Assembly (NCBI GenBank): GCA_033398695.1
Contig: CM065801.1
Span: forward strand, 105,331,170 to 105,395,169
DNA from: Orobanche coerulescens
Lineage: Eukaryota > Streptophyta > Magnoliopsida > Lamiales > Orobanchaceae
Direction: 5' to 3'
Length of the DNA: 64,000 nucleotides
Part shown: piece by piece, positions 21,400-31,990 of the stretch
Layout: every line of letters starts with the position of its first letter
Position numbering within the stretch: the first letter of the stretch is position 1
Program-made: the position numbers and the translations under genes
The notes under the pieces: model-generated
What the model was told of the DNA's origin: nothing
Database searches by the model: none
What the model saw: the letters and a program-made list of their open reading frames with translations, nothing else

Positions 21400-22660
21400 A
21401 CCATGGAAAATGAGAAGGTAAGCAGTTAGTTGAAGACGGATCTTCCACCAAATAATAACATAGCTGGGATTGAGAATTTAATTCGTGCAAAGTATGGACA
21501 TCTATGTTAATGAGATGCTGGTAGTAAGAATTTGGTTTGTATTCTGAGTCAAATCCCTAATTCTACCGTGAATTTGCCCCACGGTCATGGTCTCATAGAC
21601 TCTGCAAGATTTCCCTCTCTTCTCGTCACCTCAATTTGCGGACGAGTTTACCACTAATTCTTTTTCTTTGCACGAGAAGTTGAAATCGCTGTTCGAATTT
21701 GAAATGGAATTGGAATAGTTTGAGATTGTTTGATGCTGTGTTTGGTCATCAAATCGTGTGCTGATGTGGAATATAGAAATCGAAGCCACGTAGTGAATAA
21801 AGTTCAAAAATAAAAATTCAACCGAATAGGAGAATGTGAAATTTTATTGATTATCTTTTTTATGTAGAGAGCCGAGTTGATTTTTCAGGCCGGTCTTTTA
21901 CTGTTGTGTTTTACAATGTGGGTCTAATTTTTTGGTGGAACTTTTGTAAAGTCCTTCGTACATTTTGTCTCTTTATGGTGGGCCCTAGCCAATCAGATGA
22001 GCGACATCTGGGGAATGTTTAAAATGCCTCCAAAATACTTGTCAAAAGGAGGAAATTTTTCATGAACACGTGGCAGCTTCTGAAGGGACTTCGGGAAGAG
22101 ACGGGACAACTGCTATAACTGTCATGTGTGCCTGTTTCGCACGCCTCGACAATATTTATCCGTTGTCGTATCGGCTGAGGTTCATCATCGGGGTCGACCA
22201 TCTGCTCCATGTTGATCTGCCCGGTCCTGGTTCACTGGAGTCCTGGGACCTGACTAACCTGATTCCTGGTCGGCCCTCCACGTGGCATACTTGCTCGGTT
22301 GGTCGACCAGGGTTCTAGCTGAACCGGTCAAGAGTGTGTGAGCGGATGTTTAGATCGGATCATCATCAAGGGCCCCCGAGCTTAGAGTCATGCCGGGGCC
22401 GATCCAGGTTTGGGGTCGATGTGTCGCGAGGCCGATCCGGGTTTGGGAGGAGGTTTTGCGGCGGTTAGCCGAATCCTGAAGGGCGGTTGGTGTGGATTTC
22501 GAAGGGATGTGTCTTCTCAGAAGGGTTGTCGATTCGAATTCAAAATTCGATGACGAGGGATGCATGGCGTGATTTGATATGTTAGCGCCGCCCACGCGCC
22601 CTCAAATTGTGCGAAGTTCGTCTCGTATTAATGTGGCCACGTGACAGGCAATTAATGCCA
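21400..22660. other. H region between putative LTR and antisense ORF promoter
   Basis: No coding similarity is recognised on either strand. Short open frames are scattered. A GGCCGATCC(A/G)GGTTTGGG-type repeat occurs twice near 22397 and 22431. Confidence 0.5.
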
Positions 22661-22666
22661 TTCTTA

Positions 22667-22677
22667 TTATAAATAAG
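22667..22677 (+). promoter_or_regulatory. TATA box for the H antisense ORF
   Basis: ATTATAAATAAG lies about 200 bp before the chosen ATG (22873), with a CT-rich likely start region at 22690-22705. It suggests that the antisense ORF has its own promoter independent of the LTRs. Confidence 0.55.
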
Positions 22678-22723
22678 GGGTGTCCCGTGCCTTCATTTTC
22701 CTTACTTCGTTATTTTTTCAGAG

Positions 22724-22726
<3 letters not shown>

Positions 22727-22777
<51 letters not shown>
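22727..22777 (+). repeat. (GA)n microsatellite in antisense ORF leader
   Basis: About 25 GA units with one TA interruption lie between the TATA box and the ATG. GA/CT tracts are frequent in plant 5' UTRs. A 25-bp direct repeat (TTCCGGTGAGTAATAAGCGG plus five bases) follows at about 22786-22833. Confidence 0.9.
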
Positions 22778-23674
22778 CAGTGTTTTCCGGTGAGTAATAA
22801 GCGGTGGGTTTTCCGGTGAGTAATAAGCGGTGGGTATTTCTATCTCTCCTCTTTTTTTTCCGAGTATTACTCATGTCCGACCGGGGTTATGAGAGGACCG
22901 TAGAGCTGGACGTATCGCCAAATCGGACGGGGGTCATGGATATGACCCTCGGGGCCACACTCGTAAATTGGAGTGATGAAGACGTGAATGGCGAGCTAGC
23001 GATCGCTGTGATTTCTGGAGGTGGAGGAGGCAGTGCCACTGGCGGTGGCTGAAGGTGCGACGGGTGTGGGAGGTGAGGAGGTTGCTTTGGAGGAGGTTTG
23101 GGTTCGGCCTCAGCCGCTCCCTTTTGTGGAAGCGGCGTGGGACTCGGCTTCGATCTGTAGCATTGTTACGGACGAGCAACTGGCGGCGTGGCGACAGAGG
23201 TTCAAGATTCCGACGGCAGTGCGTATGTTTGTCCCGCTTCCTGAGGAGAGGCCTCATCAGCCACCAATTGGCTGTATGCTCGTGTATTATCGTTCGTTAC
23301 TGGCGGGTTCTCTGGTCCTGTCTCATTTGTTGAGGCGGTGGATCCTCCCGATCGACCAAGTCCACCCCAAGGCTTGGTCTCGGCTCGTAGGCCTTTTTAT
23401 ACTCTTTAATCAGAAAGGATGGTCTCCGCCAACCTCCGAGGAGTTTAACAGCCTTTTTTTGTGGAGGTTCGTCGGCAGATTTGGATCGGGCTGATTTTAT
23501 TTAACCGCCCACCACGCGATGCATAAGGAGGTGATAGATGTGCCGGAGACCATCCATAGTTGGAAGGAGCAGATGTTCTACGTTTGGGGAACTGAATGAG
23601 CCCGTAAGAAGAGGGCGAGCTTTTTGTTATGGATGAGCAGTTGTGGGTCCCAGACCAATTTATTTCCAAGATCC

Positions 23675-23741
23675 GTAAGTATTCATCTTTCGTGGTTTGT
23701 TCATTTTTTTGTCTAACGCTCATCATTTGTTTCTTGTGCAG
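23675..23741 (+). other. Likely intron 1 of antisense ORF
   Basis: GTAAGTATTC donor and TTTCTTGTGCAG acceptor, 67 bp, T-rich inside. Both match plant consensus. Confidence 0.7.
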
Positions 23742-23894
23742 ATCATATCCCGGCGGAGGAGACGTCTCTCGAGTTCGCCAACCAAGTAGACAGGCTGTTG
23801 GAGCTTCCACTCGAGCAGAGGAAGTCGGATCTTTTGGCCACCGAAGGGAACCTTTGGGCAACTGGTCTCCGATCGACCGACCCAGAAATTATGT

Positions 23895-23953
23895 GTGAGT
23901 CTGGTATTTTTTTTTGTTTTTAGGACTTCTTCTGACTTCTATTTTTTATCTAG
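23895..23953 (+). other. Likely intron 2 of antisense ORF
   Basis: GTGAGTCTGG donor and TTTTTTATCTAG acceptor, 59 bp, T-rich. It is short but within plant range. Confidence 0.6.
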
Positions 23954-25229
23954 GTTCTGGGACTAGGGCCGATCCTGGGAGGAGAGTAACCCCTGCACAG
24001 CGGGTTGAGAGATTAGCAACAGAAGTTGCCGAGATGAGGAGGCGCGGTGGGGCCAAGCGGAAGAGAGGGGATGCTAATCTGGAGGTTAGTGTTAATAAGA
24101 CTGTGGCCCCACCCGCTCTTGAGTTGCCTCCAATGCCGAGTCCCATTCAGATAGGCCGGGTGACGGGAAAGGAGGCTACCATTGATCTGGAAGGGCATTA
24201 CCTTTCAGTTAATAAGGACCGGGAGGACCCCTACGCTGACATGAGGGACGGAGGCCGTGCTGGTTCCTTAATTACCTCAAGGCGGCCACTCCTACCACTG
24301 AGATGCTTGATAAGGTCCCACCAACTGTGACCGGGTCCGACCATGTTCTTATCTGTGGGTGAACGCCGAAGATGGAGTTGGTGACCAACGACATGGATCT
24401 CACCGAGAATATTTAATTTGGGAATGCTTAGCTAGGCCGTGTTTGGGGACATATGTGAAGGCCGTTGGGAGTTTCAGGCCCTGGTTGAGAAGCATAAGCG
24501 GATGGTGGTCGAGCTTTAGGTTCTTCGAGAGGAGTATCATATCTGTCCATCTATGGCTCGGTCCTTGGAGGACGAGATATCAGCCCTGAAGGAGGAGATT
24601 GCAATTTTGGCAAGCCGAGCCAGCGAGGCTGACCATTGGGGGGGAGAATGCCAGGGAGATGATGGAATTGGCCGAGGCCACACACAAGCAGTGAGGAATT
24701 CCGGGCCAAACATGAGGCCTTTTTGAGGGATACAAATGCTCGGATTGAACGCATGATCGAGCAGATTGACACATGTGAGGCCAAAGGTTACGCCAAGGGC
24801 TGGCTGTTGGGGCGGCTACTTTCAAGAAGATTGCCGAGTATGAGGAGCTGCTCAACCTCAACTACATTTCCACATGCTACGAGATGTTGGAGTTTATGAA
24901 GAAAGGCAAGTCGGTTGAGGAACTTCGCACATACATCAGGGCCCGAGCATCCAATCTGCAGGTGGAGCTTATGGACGTTGATGACTTGGGGGAGGCCGAC
25001 GAGCTGGAGATGCGTACATGAGGGCCCCTGGCGCGGGTGAAGGGCAGTCGTTGCATGCGGCCGACCAGGGTGGTGGCGCACAATAGCTAGGTGTTTTGCT
25101 TTAAGATTTATTCTTTGTGTATGACCTGTGTGCCCCCTAATTTTAGCCTGCCCTGGCCTTCTGGCCTGTTTTGCAATATTTTTAACTAAATGAAAGTTCC
25201 TTTGCATAAGTACTTGTTTTTTTCTCTGA

Positions 25230-25640
25230 TCTTTTTCCTGTTTAGGCCGAGTTGGTTTGGCCATTGTTTCTGGATTTTTTTTTGTGTTTAGGCCGGGTTG
25301 GTTCAACCGTTGTTTCTGGATTTTTATTGTGTTTAGGCGTGCTCAGTCTTATTATGTCGGAAGAGCGGTCATTCATTTTGCTAGAGGAGTCAGTCATTCA
25401 TTTTGCCGGAGGAGCCGGTCATTCATTTTGCCAGAGGAGTTGTCATTCATTTTGCCGGAGGAGCCGGTCTTATAGTGTCGAGGCGAGCTCGGTCTTATAG
25501 TGCCGAGACGAGCTCGGTCTTATTGTGCTGGAGGTTTTGCCAGAGGAGCCGGTATTATAGTGCTGAGGTGAGCTTGGTCTTATATGCCGAGACGAGCTCG
25601 GTCTTATAGTGCCGAGACGAGCTCGGTCTTATTGATCATG
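25230..25640. repeat. Short tandem repeats in H between antisense ORF and integrase
   Basis: Three repeat types follow one another: TTAGGCCG(A/G)GTTGGTT (25240-25300), CATTCATTTTGCC(G/A)GAGGAG (25370-25465) and CTTATAGTGCCGAGACGAGC (25470-25632). Copies are about 25 bp and imperfect. Tat/Retand elements are known to carry such arrays in this location. Confidence 0.85.
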
Positions 25641-25658
25641 TAAGCCAATCCAGTTTTA

Positions 25659-25847
25659 TTAATACCATTTTAAGTACATGGTGTTCCAAGGATAAGTGAA
25701 ATTTTGACTATTCAGATACTCTAGTCGATAGGCCCCATTATGAAGGACCTTGCTGATCTTATACGACCCCTCCCATTTTGGTCTAAGTGGTCCCGGATCG
25801 GGCCCCAATACCTGTCTCAGAACAAGGACTCCGACCTGGAAACCTCT
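25659..25847 (-). pseudogene. H integrase C-terminal end (part 2)
   Basis: The minus strand reads QVGVLVLRQV, RPKWEGSYKISKVLHNGAYRLE and WNTMYLKWY before a double stop. This is the typical end of Tat-type Gypsy polyproteins. C1 interrupts the frame at 25848, and the upstream part resumes at 37270. Confidence 0.88.
25843..25847. repeat. C1 target-site duplication (left), CCTCT
   Basis: CCTCT here versus CCCCT at 37270-37274 differ by one C-to-T change. Joining the flanks restores a sensible RPRGFQVG reading in H integrase, which supports the boundaries. Confidence 0.8.
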
Positions 25848-27376
25848 TGTAGGTCACAAGTCATCCAGGAATAAGTTTAGAGTGGGGGGGGGGGGGGAGT
25901 GAATAGACTTATTGAAACTCTTTTCCACAAAGGATGAGTTTCTCAGCTGATGGTACAGATGACTTAGAGTCGTCTGTAGTCAATGTAAGTGCGGAAGTCA
26001 GCTGATGATGAATACAGAAATAATCAATGGAACGCTTAAGTATAAATGCAACAGTTAAGTATGATGCTAAAAACAATAAGGTACGCAGGCAATTTATAGT
26101 GGACTCAGAGGTGGGATAAGTCTCTACTAATCCACTTTCTCCAAACCAGTTGGAGATGAATCCACTATAATTCTCAACCAGTGATAAATATTACAGTGAT
26201 TCTACAACTTAGCTACAACAACTTCCAACCAGTGGAAATCCTGTCGTTGCAACTCCTTTCTGACTGCCTAGCACCACTCGATTCTTCAAATCCTTGGATG
26301 CCTATCAGTCGCGAAACTTCAACCAGTGAAGTACCCCTTACTGAGGTTTTAAGACAAGAGTGTTTTGTCTTCTCCAACTAAAGATCTTTCTTCGTGTATG
26401 AACTTAGAGTACTGTTCTTTCGCGATGCTATAGTTTTCTGATTGCTTTTAATTGCTTTGATTACTCGAGAATGTTGTTCGCATCGTACTGCTCAACTTGA
26501 AATCTTCGGATATATATAGGTGTCGATCCATTGAGCATTTCTTCATAGCCGTTGCACATCTGTAACAAATCCATCCGTTGGAGAAATAGACTTCTTTGTT
26601 TTTCTTACTGAACGTTGCAAGGCTGGATTCCCATATTTTAATCCATTTCCGACCGTTGTGAAGACTTTCCATGTGATGGGGCCGAATCTTTTGATTTAAA
26701 TATGCCTAAAGTCTTCAGAGGTGGGTCTGGATGATTTATTTAAATCATATCCTTCCGGGAATCTCTCCAATCTGTCTCTAATTGCCCGCATGTGACTTTC
26801 CATAATTATTGACTATTCAACGCATGCTGACGTGGACTGGAGTACTTGGCTGATCACTTAACTGACCTCTCTGTGGTCAAACTGTCTGATGTGCAGTCAA
26901 CCTTCTCTGAAGTCGACTTCTCTGATGTTGACTTCTCTGATGTGCCGACTTGTCTGAAGTCTTCTGTCCTTATTTGAACTCGACTGACCTGATGGTCAAA
27001 CTTCAGATGACTTGACTTTTCTTCTTGACTGCAGTCTGGTCCAACTCTGCTGATTAAATTGTTGACCAGAACATCTCTGATAAGGATTGCCTGATATAGC
27101 TCTTCTGTGGTCAACCTTATTCGAACAGTTGAGTTGACCAAGATCCGGCTGATAGATACTTATCTGATTTGTACTTAGCCGATTTTTAAAGTCTAACTTA
27201 TATGGCCTATAGAAGATACTCATTTGGTTCTTCTTTATATTTTGCCAAGTATCTAACTTAACACAACTTGGCCTATGAAAGATACTCATCTGGTCCTTCC
27301 TTACATTTTTCCAAGTAATAAACATACATTTGAATATAATGATGACATCATCAAAATCTAACAAGTATTCCAAACA
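25848..27376 (-). repeat. C1 3' LTR
   Basis: On the minus strand it begins TGTTTGGAATACTTG and ends GACCTACA. It holds a TATA box (CTATATATATCC, about 26510-26520), a run of 14 G on the plus strand (25884-25897) and GACTTCTCTGATGTTG-type short repeats (26895-26955). Confidence 0.92.
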
Positions 27377-27392
27377 AATTCCCCCTATTTTG
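27377..27392 (-). promoter_or_regulatory. C1 polypurine tract
   Basis: The minus strand reads AAAATAGGGGGAATT immediately before the 3' LTR. Confidence 0.75.
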
Positions 27393-27606
27393 ATGATGGC
27401 AAAACTTAAGCAGTTATTCAAATGCATAACAGGTCTGCACATAAGTGCAAGGCACAAACTAAAATTAGTCTTGTCTGAGACAACTAGAGGTTGTCATTCA
27501 AATGACTGTTTATGTAATTCTTCTCAGTGTTTACAAGTACATCAGCTTCGAATGAACAAACAAATACAGAGAAAGAATTAGAGAAAAATACAAGTACAAA
27601 CAAATC

Positions 27607-28068
27607 CTATCTGCCTCTGCAAACAATTTGCTTGGGAGGCCTAAAAGGCTTTGCACCAATTGGTCTATTCTTGATAGGTGCTAGGCCATACTTCCTCCTG
27701 ATAACAAGAGAGGCAAATTCTTGTTCTTTGGATGAGAATTTATGCTCTTCACATAGCTTTCTTATCTCGCTCTGCAAAGCTAGCTCATCCAATTCATTGT
27801 TTTGCAAAGTGGGAGGTTCTTCAGCTCTGAAGGGAGGAACCATGGGGTAGGCATTCCATGCATTTGCATGTTTTACTAAAATGGCCGAGAGAGTTGGCCA
27901 TGTTGATTCCATAAAGTCGATAAATGTCTGCTGTGGGGAGCAGTTTTTCTCCTGGAGTAATTCCCAGATATAATATTTTTCATTGAACTGCTTTCTTGCA
28001 TCTCCCCACATTGGACCAGCTTCGGCAGGTAGGAAGTCCTCAACAAACCAAAGCTCTTTGCCTCCCAT
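27607..28068 (-). CDS. C1 extra ORF region, distal part
   Basis: The 153-residue open frame reads KELWFVEDFLPAEAG, then an alpha-helical, charged stretch. It is downstream of RNase H in the position of the envelope-like ORF of Sireviruses. No membrane segment or fusion peptide is obvious here. I cannot say whether it is expressed as part of one product with the preceding frames. Confidence 0.55.
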   Translation of the reverse strand: MGGKELWFVEDFLPAEAGPMWGDARKQFNEKYYIWELLQEKNCSPQQTFIDFMESTWPTLSAILVKHANAWNAYPMVPPFRAEEPPTLQNNELDELALQSEIRKLCEEHKFSSKEQEFASLVIRRKYGLAPIKNRPIGAKPFRPPKQIVCRGR

Positions 28069-28237
28069 TCTAATCTAGGCTCTTCCCCAAGTCTGGTTCT
28101 CCACTTCTTATCTGCAGGATGCTCAGGATCAACTACTTCTTCCCTCTTTTGACTTGGTGTCCCAGCTTCAATTAATGGGACATCTTGCCTCTTCTTCGTT
28201 CTGAGCTCCTGAGCCTGTACTTGACCTGATACTATTC

Positions 28238-28961
28238 TTACTTCCCCCTGCTTACTTCCTTCCCCCTTTTGCCAGCATCAACCAGTATGGTCAATTGCTG
28301 CTCTACTCTGTGCATCCAGTCAGACATGCCAAGAGGCATTCTGGAATTTGTAGGAGGAGGAGGAGGTTGAGAAACATTCCTCTGCAGTAGGGTATCAATC
28401 TTGGAATTTATGGTCTGAAGGTCAGGTGAGATTTTTGTGGCAAGCAACTCTTCAATAGATTCTTTGACAATGTTGCGGATCAGCTCAGTCATCACGGATG
28501 AGATTGGTGATGGCTGAGGTGAGTGCTCACCGAAGCTTTCTGTGCCTGCAGGTAGGTTTGCGCTGACCTGCCTCGCAGACTCGCTCGCAGCGGCCGATCG
28601 ATGGGGTCTGCTCTGGGGTCCCCGATCTGTCATCTTCTTCTTCATCTAGGCTAGTGTAGCTGGCAGGTGCCCCAACCTCATCTGCTAGGGCTTCTTTTTC
28701 TTCTTCAGCCTCCTTTTCCTTCTCTCCTTCCTCTTTCTTTTTTTCCTTTTTCTCTTCTTCCTTCTCTTCTTCCTTCTCTTCTTCCTCATCATCTTCTTTT
28801 TCAGCTCCTCCTTCTTCTTCGTCTTCTTCTGCCAACTCTTCTGTCTTTTCCACTTCCTCTTCTTCAGTTTGTTTTTCAACTTCTTCTACTTTTTCTTCAA
28901 CTATGATGTTTTTTTTCTTCTTTTTCTTCCTCCTGCCTCTCTTCTTCTTTTTGTTCTTCAA
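28238..28961 (-). pseudogene. C1 extra ORF region, Lys/Glu-rich coiled-coil part
   Basis: Two overlapping frames are present. The first (28961-28527) is almost pure Lys/Glu repeats, a highly charged helix or coiled coil. The second (28645-28238) continues with SSVMTELIRNIVKESIEELL and a Pro run. A frameshift joins them in the DNA. Extreme charge repetition fits the coiled-coil portion reported for Sirevirus envelope-like ORFs, but function is unproven. Confidence 0.55.
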
Positions 28962-29140
28962 CTATTATTTTTCCTTCTACTTCTTCTTCCTCTACTATTT
29001 CTTCGATTCTAATTTCTTTAGGGTTTTTTGGTCTAAGTGACCAAGCCTCTTGTTGATGTGGAGGAGGTCAGGGTTTCCCTTCGCCACACCCAACTGCTAC
29101 AAAATCCAACTTATTTGCGTTCCAAATGCCAGTTTGTTTT

Positions 29141-29935
29141 TTAATCTCTTTCATCATCTAGCCACTGGACATTGTTTACCTCTCGAACCAATTGTCTGAA
29201 AATGTAGTCAGACCAATCGATCGGTTCATCTTGAATAAGAGCCCCCAAAACCATGAATATGGCTGACGACAATTGATCATAACTCCCAACCATGCCCATC
29301 ACTATTTTGTTGGTAATATCCAACGCATAGCGATATTCTTTCTTTAGCTCACTTCGCTTGGCAGTTAGCTTCAGCTTTGATGGCTGCTCGTGAGCCTTGA
29401 TCTTCAGCCACGTGTCAGCTGCGTTTTGCTTTAGGGCTTCGACAGCCATTCCATGAGATTTCATCCCGAAAACTTTTCCGATCGATTGCGGAGTGATATC
29501 CACTTGAACTCCAAAAATTGAGCTCCTAATGGCCGATTTGAGAACTCTGGCTTCTCTGTAGAAAGCGATAATAGCCTCTTTGTAGAGATATTTTGGGCTG
29601 ATATCCAGAAATAGGTAGATCCCATTCGTCTTCATCGATCTGATAAGGTGACACATGTTGTTGTCCAGGTTGGTTTCGAGCAGTCCCTCGAAATCGACCA
29701 ATAGAGAGAAAATGATTTGGTCCTTCACCGCCTTCAGGTTAACGCCGTTGAAGTAGAATTCCATTTCTGCGCAAGAAAAATTTCTTAGTGTATTTGAAAG
29801 TACGAAAGGATTTTTGCTCTCGAAAACTAGGGTTTGTAAGCTTGAGGAAGGTAAAGTGAAATGACTTTCCGTCTTTAAAAGGAAATTGAAACGACGTTTG
29901 GAATTTAATATTATTTTAATTTCTAGTCGGTTCAA
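29141..29935 (-). CDS. C1 extra (envelope-like) ORF, proximal part
   Basis: The frame is 264 residues. A likely better start is the Met at residue 58 (29764), beginning MEFYFNGVNLKAVKDQI, since residues 1-57 look like translated leader. The conserved-looking block covers LETNLDNNMCHLIRSMKTNG and YKEAIIAFYREARVLKSAIRSS. It sits after RNase H in the place where Sireviruses carry an envelope-like ORF. No confident transmembrane helix is seen in this part. Confidence 0.65.
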   Translation of the reverse strand: MNRLEIKIILNSKRRFNFLLKTESHFTLPSSSLQTLVFESKNPFVLSNTLRNFSCAEMEFYFNGVNLKAVKDQIIFSLLVDFEGLLETNLDNNMCHLIRSMKTNGIYLFLDISPKYLYKEAIIAFYREARVLKSAIRSSIFGVQVDITPQSIGKVFGMKSHGMAVEALKQNAADTWLKIKAHEQPSKLKLTAKRSELKKEYRYALDITNKIVMGMVGSYDQLSSAIFMVLGALIQDEPIDWSDYIFRQLVREVNNVQWLDDERD

Positions 29936-30254
29936 ATTTTAAAAATGTATGACGGTTGGAATTTTTAATTTGAATTAGTGGGGTCGTGTGAACGTGTAAG
30001 CGTGCGAGCTTGCCAATGTGTAAACATGTGAATGTGAGATTGCCATGTGTAAATGAATAATAATATAATATTCAGGAGTGAGTCAAGATTAGAAAACTTA
30101 GCTGGTTGACCGTTTGACTGTTTGACTGCTCTGCATCAGGTAACTCTTCTTGTCTGCTTCAGGTAGGATTTGATGCCTGTGGTCAGCTTAGTCCGTCCTT
30201 CATCTTTTCGTCTGGTCTGATCAGGTAACTTCCTTCGCTCGTCTGATCTGGTCT

Positions 30255-30659
30255 TCAGGTAGCTTTCTCGTCTGTACTAGATTCCCAATCAAGTAATCCA
30301 AGTTCACTGCTCAGCTCCAAAAACCTTTCTTCGGGTAAAGGTTTGGTGAATATGTCAGCAATCTGATATTCTGTGCCAACTCTTTCAACTCTAACTTTCT
30401 TATTAAGCACATGATCTCTTATGAAATAATGTTTGACATCAATGTGCTTCGTCCTTGAGTGCAATAATGGGTTGTTGGTGATTGCAATTGCACTATTGTT
30501 GTCACACCAAATTGGGACTTCATTTGCAATTATGTTGTAGTCCCTTAACTGTTGTCTGATCCACAAGATCTGGGCACAACAGCTACATGCAGCTAGGTAT
30601 TCTGACTCTGTTGTTGAGATAGAGTTAGATATATGCTTCTTGCTAAACCAGGATATCAA
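30255..30659 (-). CDS. C1 RNase H
   Basis: The frame contains SISTTESEYLAACSCCAQILWIRQQL, WCDNNSAIAITNNP, SRTKHIDVKHYFIRDHV and IADIFTKPLPEERF. The Glu and Asp residues of Copia RNase H are present. The frame ends where Copia polyproteins normally end, about 320 bp before the extra ORF. Confidence 0.92.
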   Translation of the reverse strand: MISWFSKKHISNSISTTESEYLAACSCCAQILWIRQQLRDYNIIANEVPIWCDNNSAIAITNNPLLHSRTKHIDVKHYFIRDHVLNKKVRVERVGTEYQIADIFTKPLPEERFLELSSELGLLDWESSTDEKAT

Positions 30660-31654
30660 TCTGGTTCCTAGGAATTGGCACGTTCCACTGGTGCTTTTCC
30701 TATTAATTTTACATCCTGCAAAATCTGCATCTGAATATCCTAACAGCTCAAAGTTGTTATCTTTAGGATACCATAAACCGACATTAATGGTAGACTTAAG
30801 ATATTTAATGATCCTCTTAGCTGCTTCCAGGTGTGACTACTTGGGTTTAGATTAGAATCGTGCACATAATCCTACAGCATATGAAATGTCTGGCCTGCTT
30901 GCAGTCAGATAAAGAAGTGATCCAATGAGTCCTCTGTAGTGGGTTGAGTCCACCGATATGCCTTCTTCATCTGTATCTAGGTGTGTGCTTGTGCTCATAG
31001 GAATTTTTGCTGATTTGGCTGATTCTATTCCAAATCTCTTGATTAGATCTCTGGTGTATTTGGCCTAGTTGATGAAAATCTATTTTCCATCTGTTTAACT
31101 TGCAAACCTAGAAACAAATTCAGTTTGCCCATCATGGTCATCTCAAACTCTCCTTGCATGAGATTTGAGAATTTCTCACACAGCTCTAGATTGGTTGAGC
31201 CAAATATGATATCATCCACATATATTTGAACTAATAATATGTGGTCTTCATGATCCACTCTGAATAGGGTCTTGTCCACCTTGCCTTTGCTGAAACCATT
31301 CTTCTCAAGAAACACAGATAATGTTTTATAACATGCTCTTGGTGCCTGCTTGAGTCCACATAAAGCCTTTAGTAGCTTGTAGACTTTGTCTCCTTTGACA
31401 AATCCAGGGGGTTGCTCCACATAGACTTCTTCTTCTAGAATTCCATTAAAAAAGGCACTCTTTACATCCATCTGGTAGACTATAAAGTCTTTGAATGCAG
31501 CATATGCAAGGAATAGTCTGATGGCTTCTAGTCTTGTAACAGGTGCATAGGTTTCATCAAAATCTATTCCTTCACATTGTGCATAGCCTTTAGCAACAAG
31601 TCTGGCTTTATTCCTAACAACAGCTCCATCTTCATCGCATTTGTTCTTGTACAC
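30660..31654 (-). CDS. C1 reverse transcriptase
   Basis: Frame 31654-31043 covers [55 protein letters not shown] and the catalytic [13 protein letters not shown] frame change near 31043 leads into the C-terminal part ([22 protein letters not shown] residues, 30840-30950), which contains stops. The YVDD active site is intact. Confidence 0.9.
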
Positions 31655-31990
31655 CCATTTGGTGCCAATAACCTTCTTGTGATCTGGTCTGTCTGTTAGT
31701 TCCTAAACATTGTTCCTTTCCATCTGATTAAGCTCTTCTTGCATTACATTGATCCATGAGTAGTCTTCCAAAGCCTGTTCTATAGTCTTGGGTTCAATTT
31801 GAGACATAAAGCATGAAAACATTGCCATTCCTACGGGTAGAGTAGACTGTCCTGTCTTAACTCCATCGGTTAGCTTCCCAATGATTTGTTGGATAGGATG
31901 ATCTTTAAGCCACTTAGGAATGTCTTCTTCTTCAGGGTCTGTTCCCCCTGTAGATTTGCTTTGTTGGATTTCTTATCTTTCTACATCAGC

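Larger units (their letters stand above)
22873..25023 (+). pseudogene. H antisense ORF: 'putative gypsy type transposon' (Transposase_28) protein
   Basis: The start is the ATG at 22873 (MSDRGYERTVELD). After a frameshift near 23045, frame 23021-23494 contains WRQRFKIPTAVRMFVPLPEE, HPKAWSRLVGLF and SPPTSEEF. This is the Transposase_28 signature (PF04195 by family knowledge). Two short GT-AG introns are likely (23675-23741 and 23895-23953). Past 24551 comes a coiled-coil-like Glu/Lys-rich part, then YEELLNLNYISTCYEMLEF and a stop at 25023. Several frameshifts occur. The function of this family is unknown. Confidence 0.78.

Noticed and set aside
20878..21490. GC-rich overlapping frames on both strands near 21000 as genes
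   Set aside because: They follow from CGGTCG-type repeats in the putative H LTR. No domain or start context supports translation.
22804..22872. Upstream Met of the H antisense ORF frame as start
   Set aside because: The extra 23 residues are Phe/Leu-rich and partly encode a direct repeat in the leader. The ATG at 22873 gives a more protein-like N-terminus, though the choice is not proven.
28667..28906. Plus-strand Leu/Pro-rich frame that looks like a membrane protein
   Set aside because: It is the reverse reading of the Lys/Glu-repeat ORF of C1. A CTT/TTC-rich strand always gives Leu/Phe/Pro runs.
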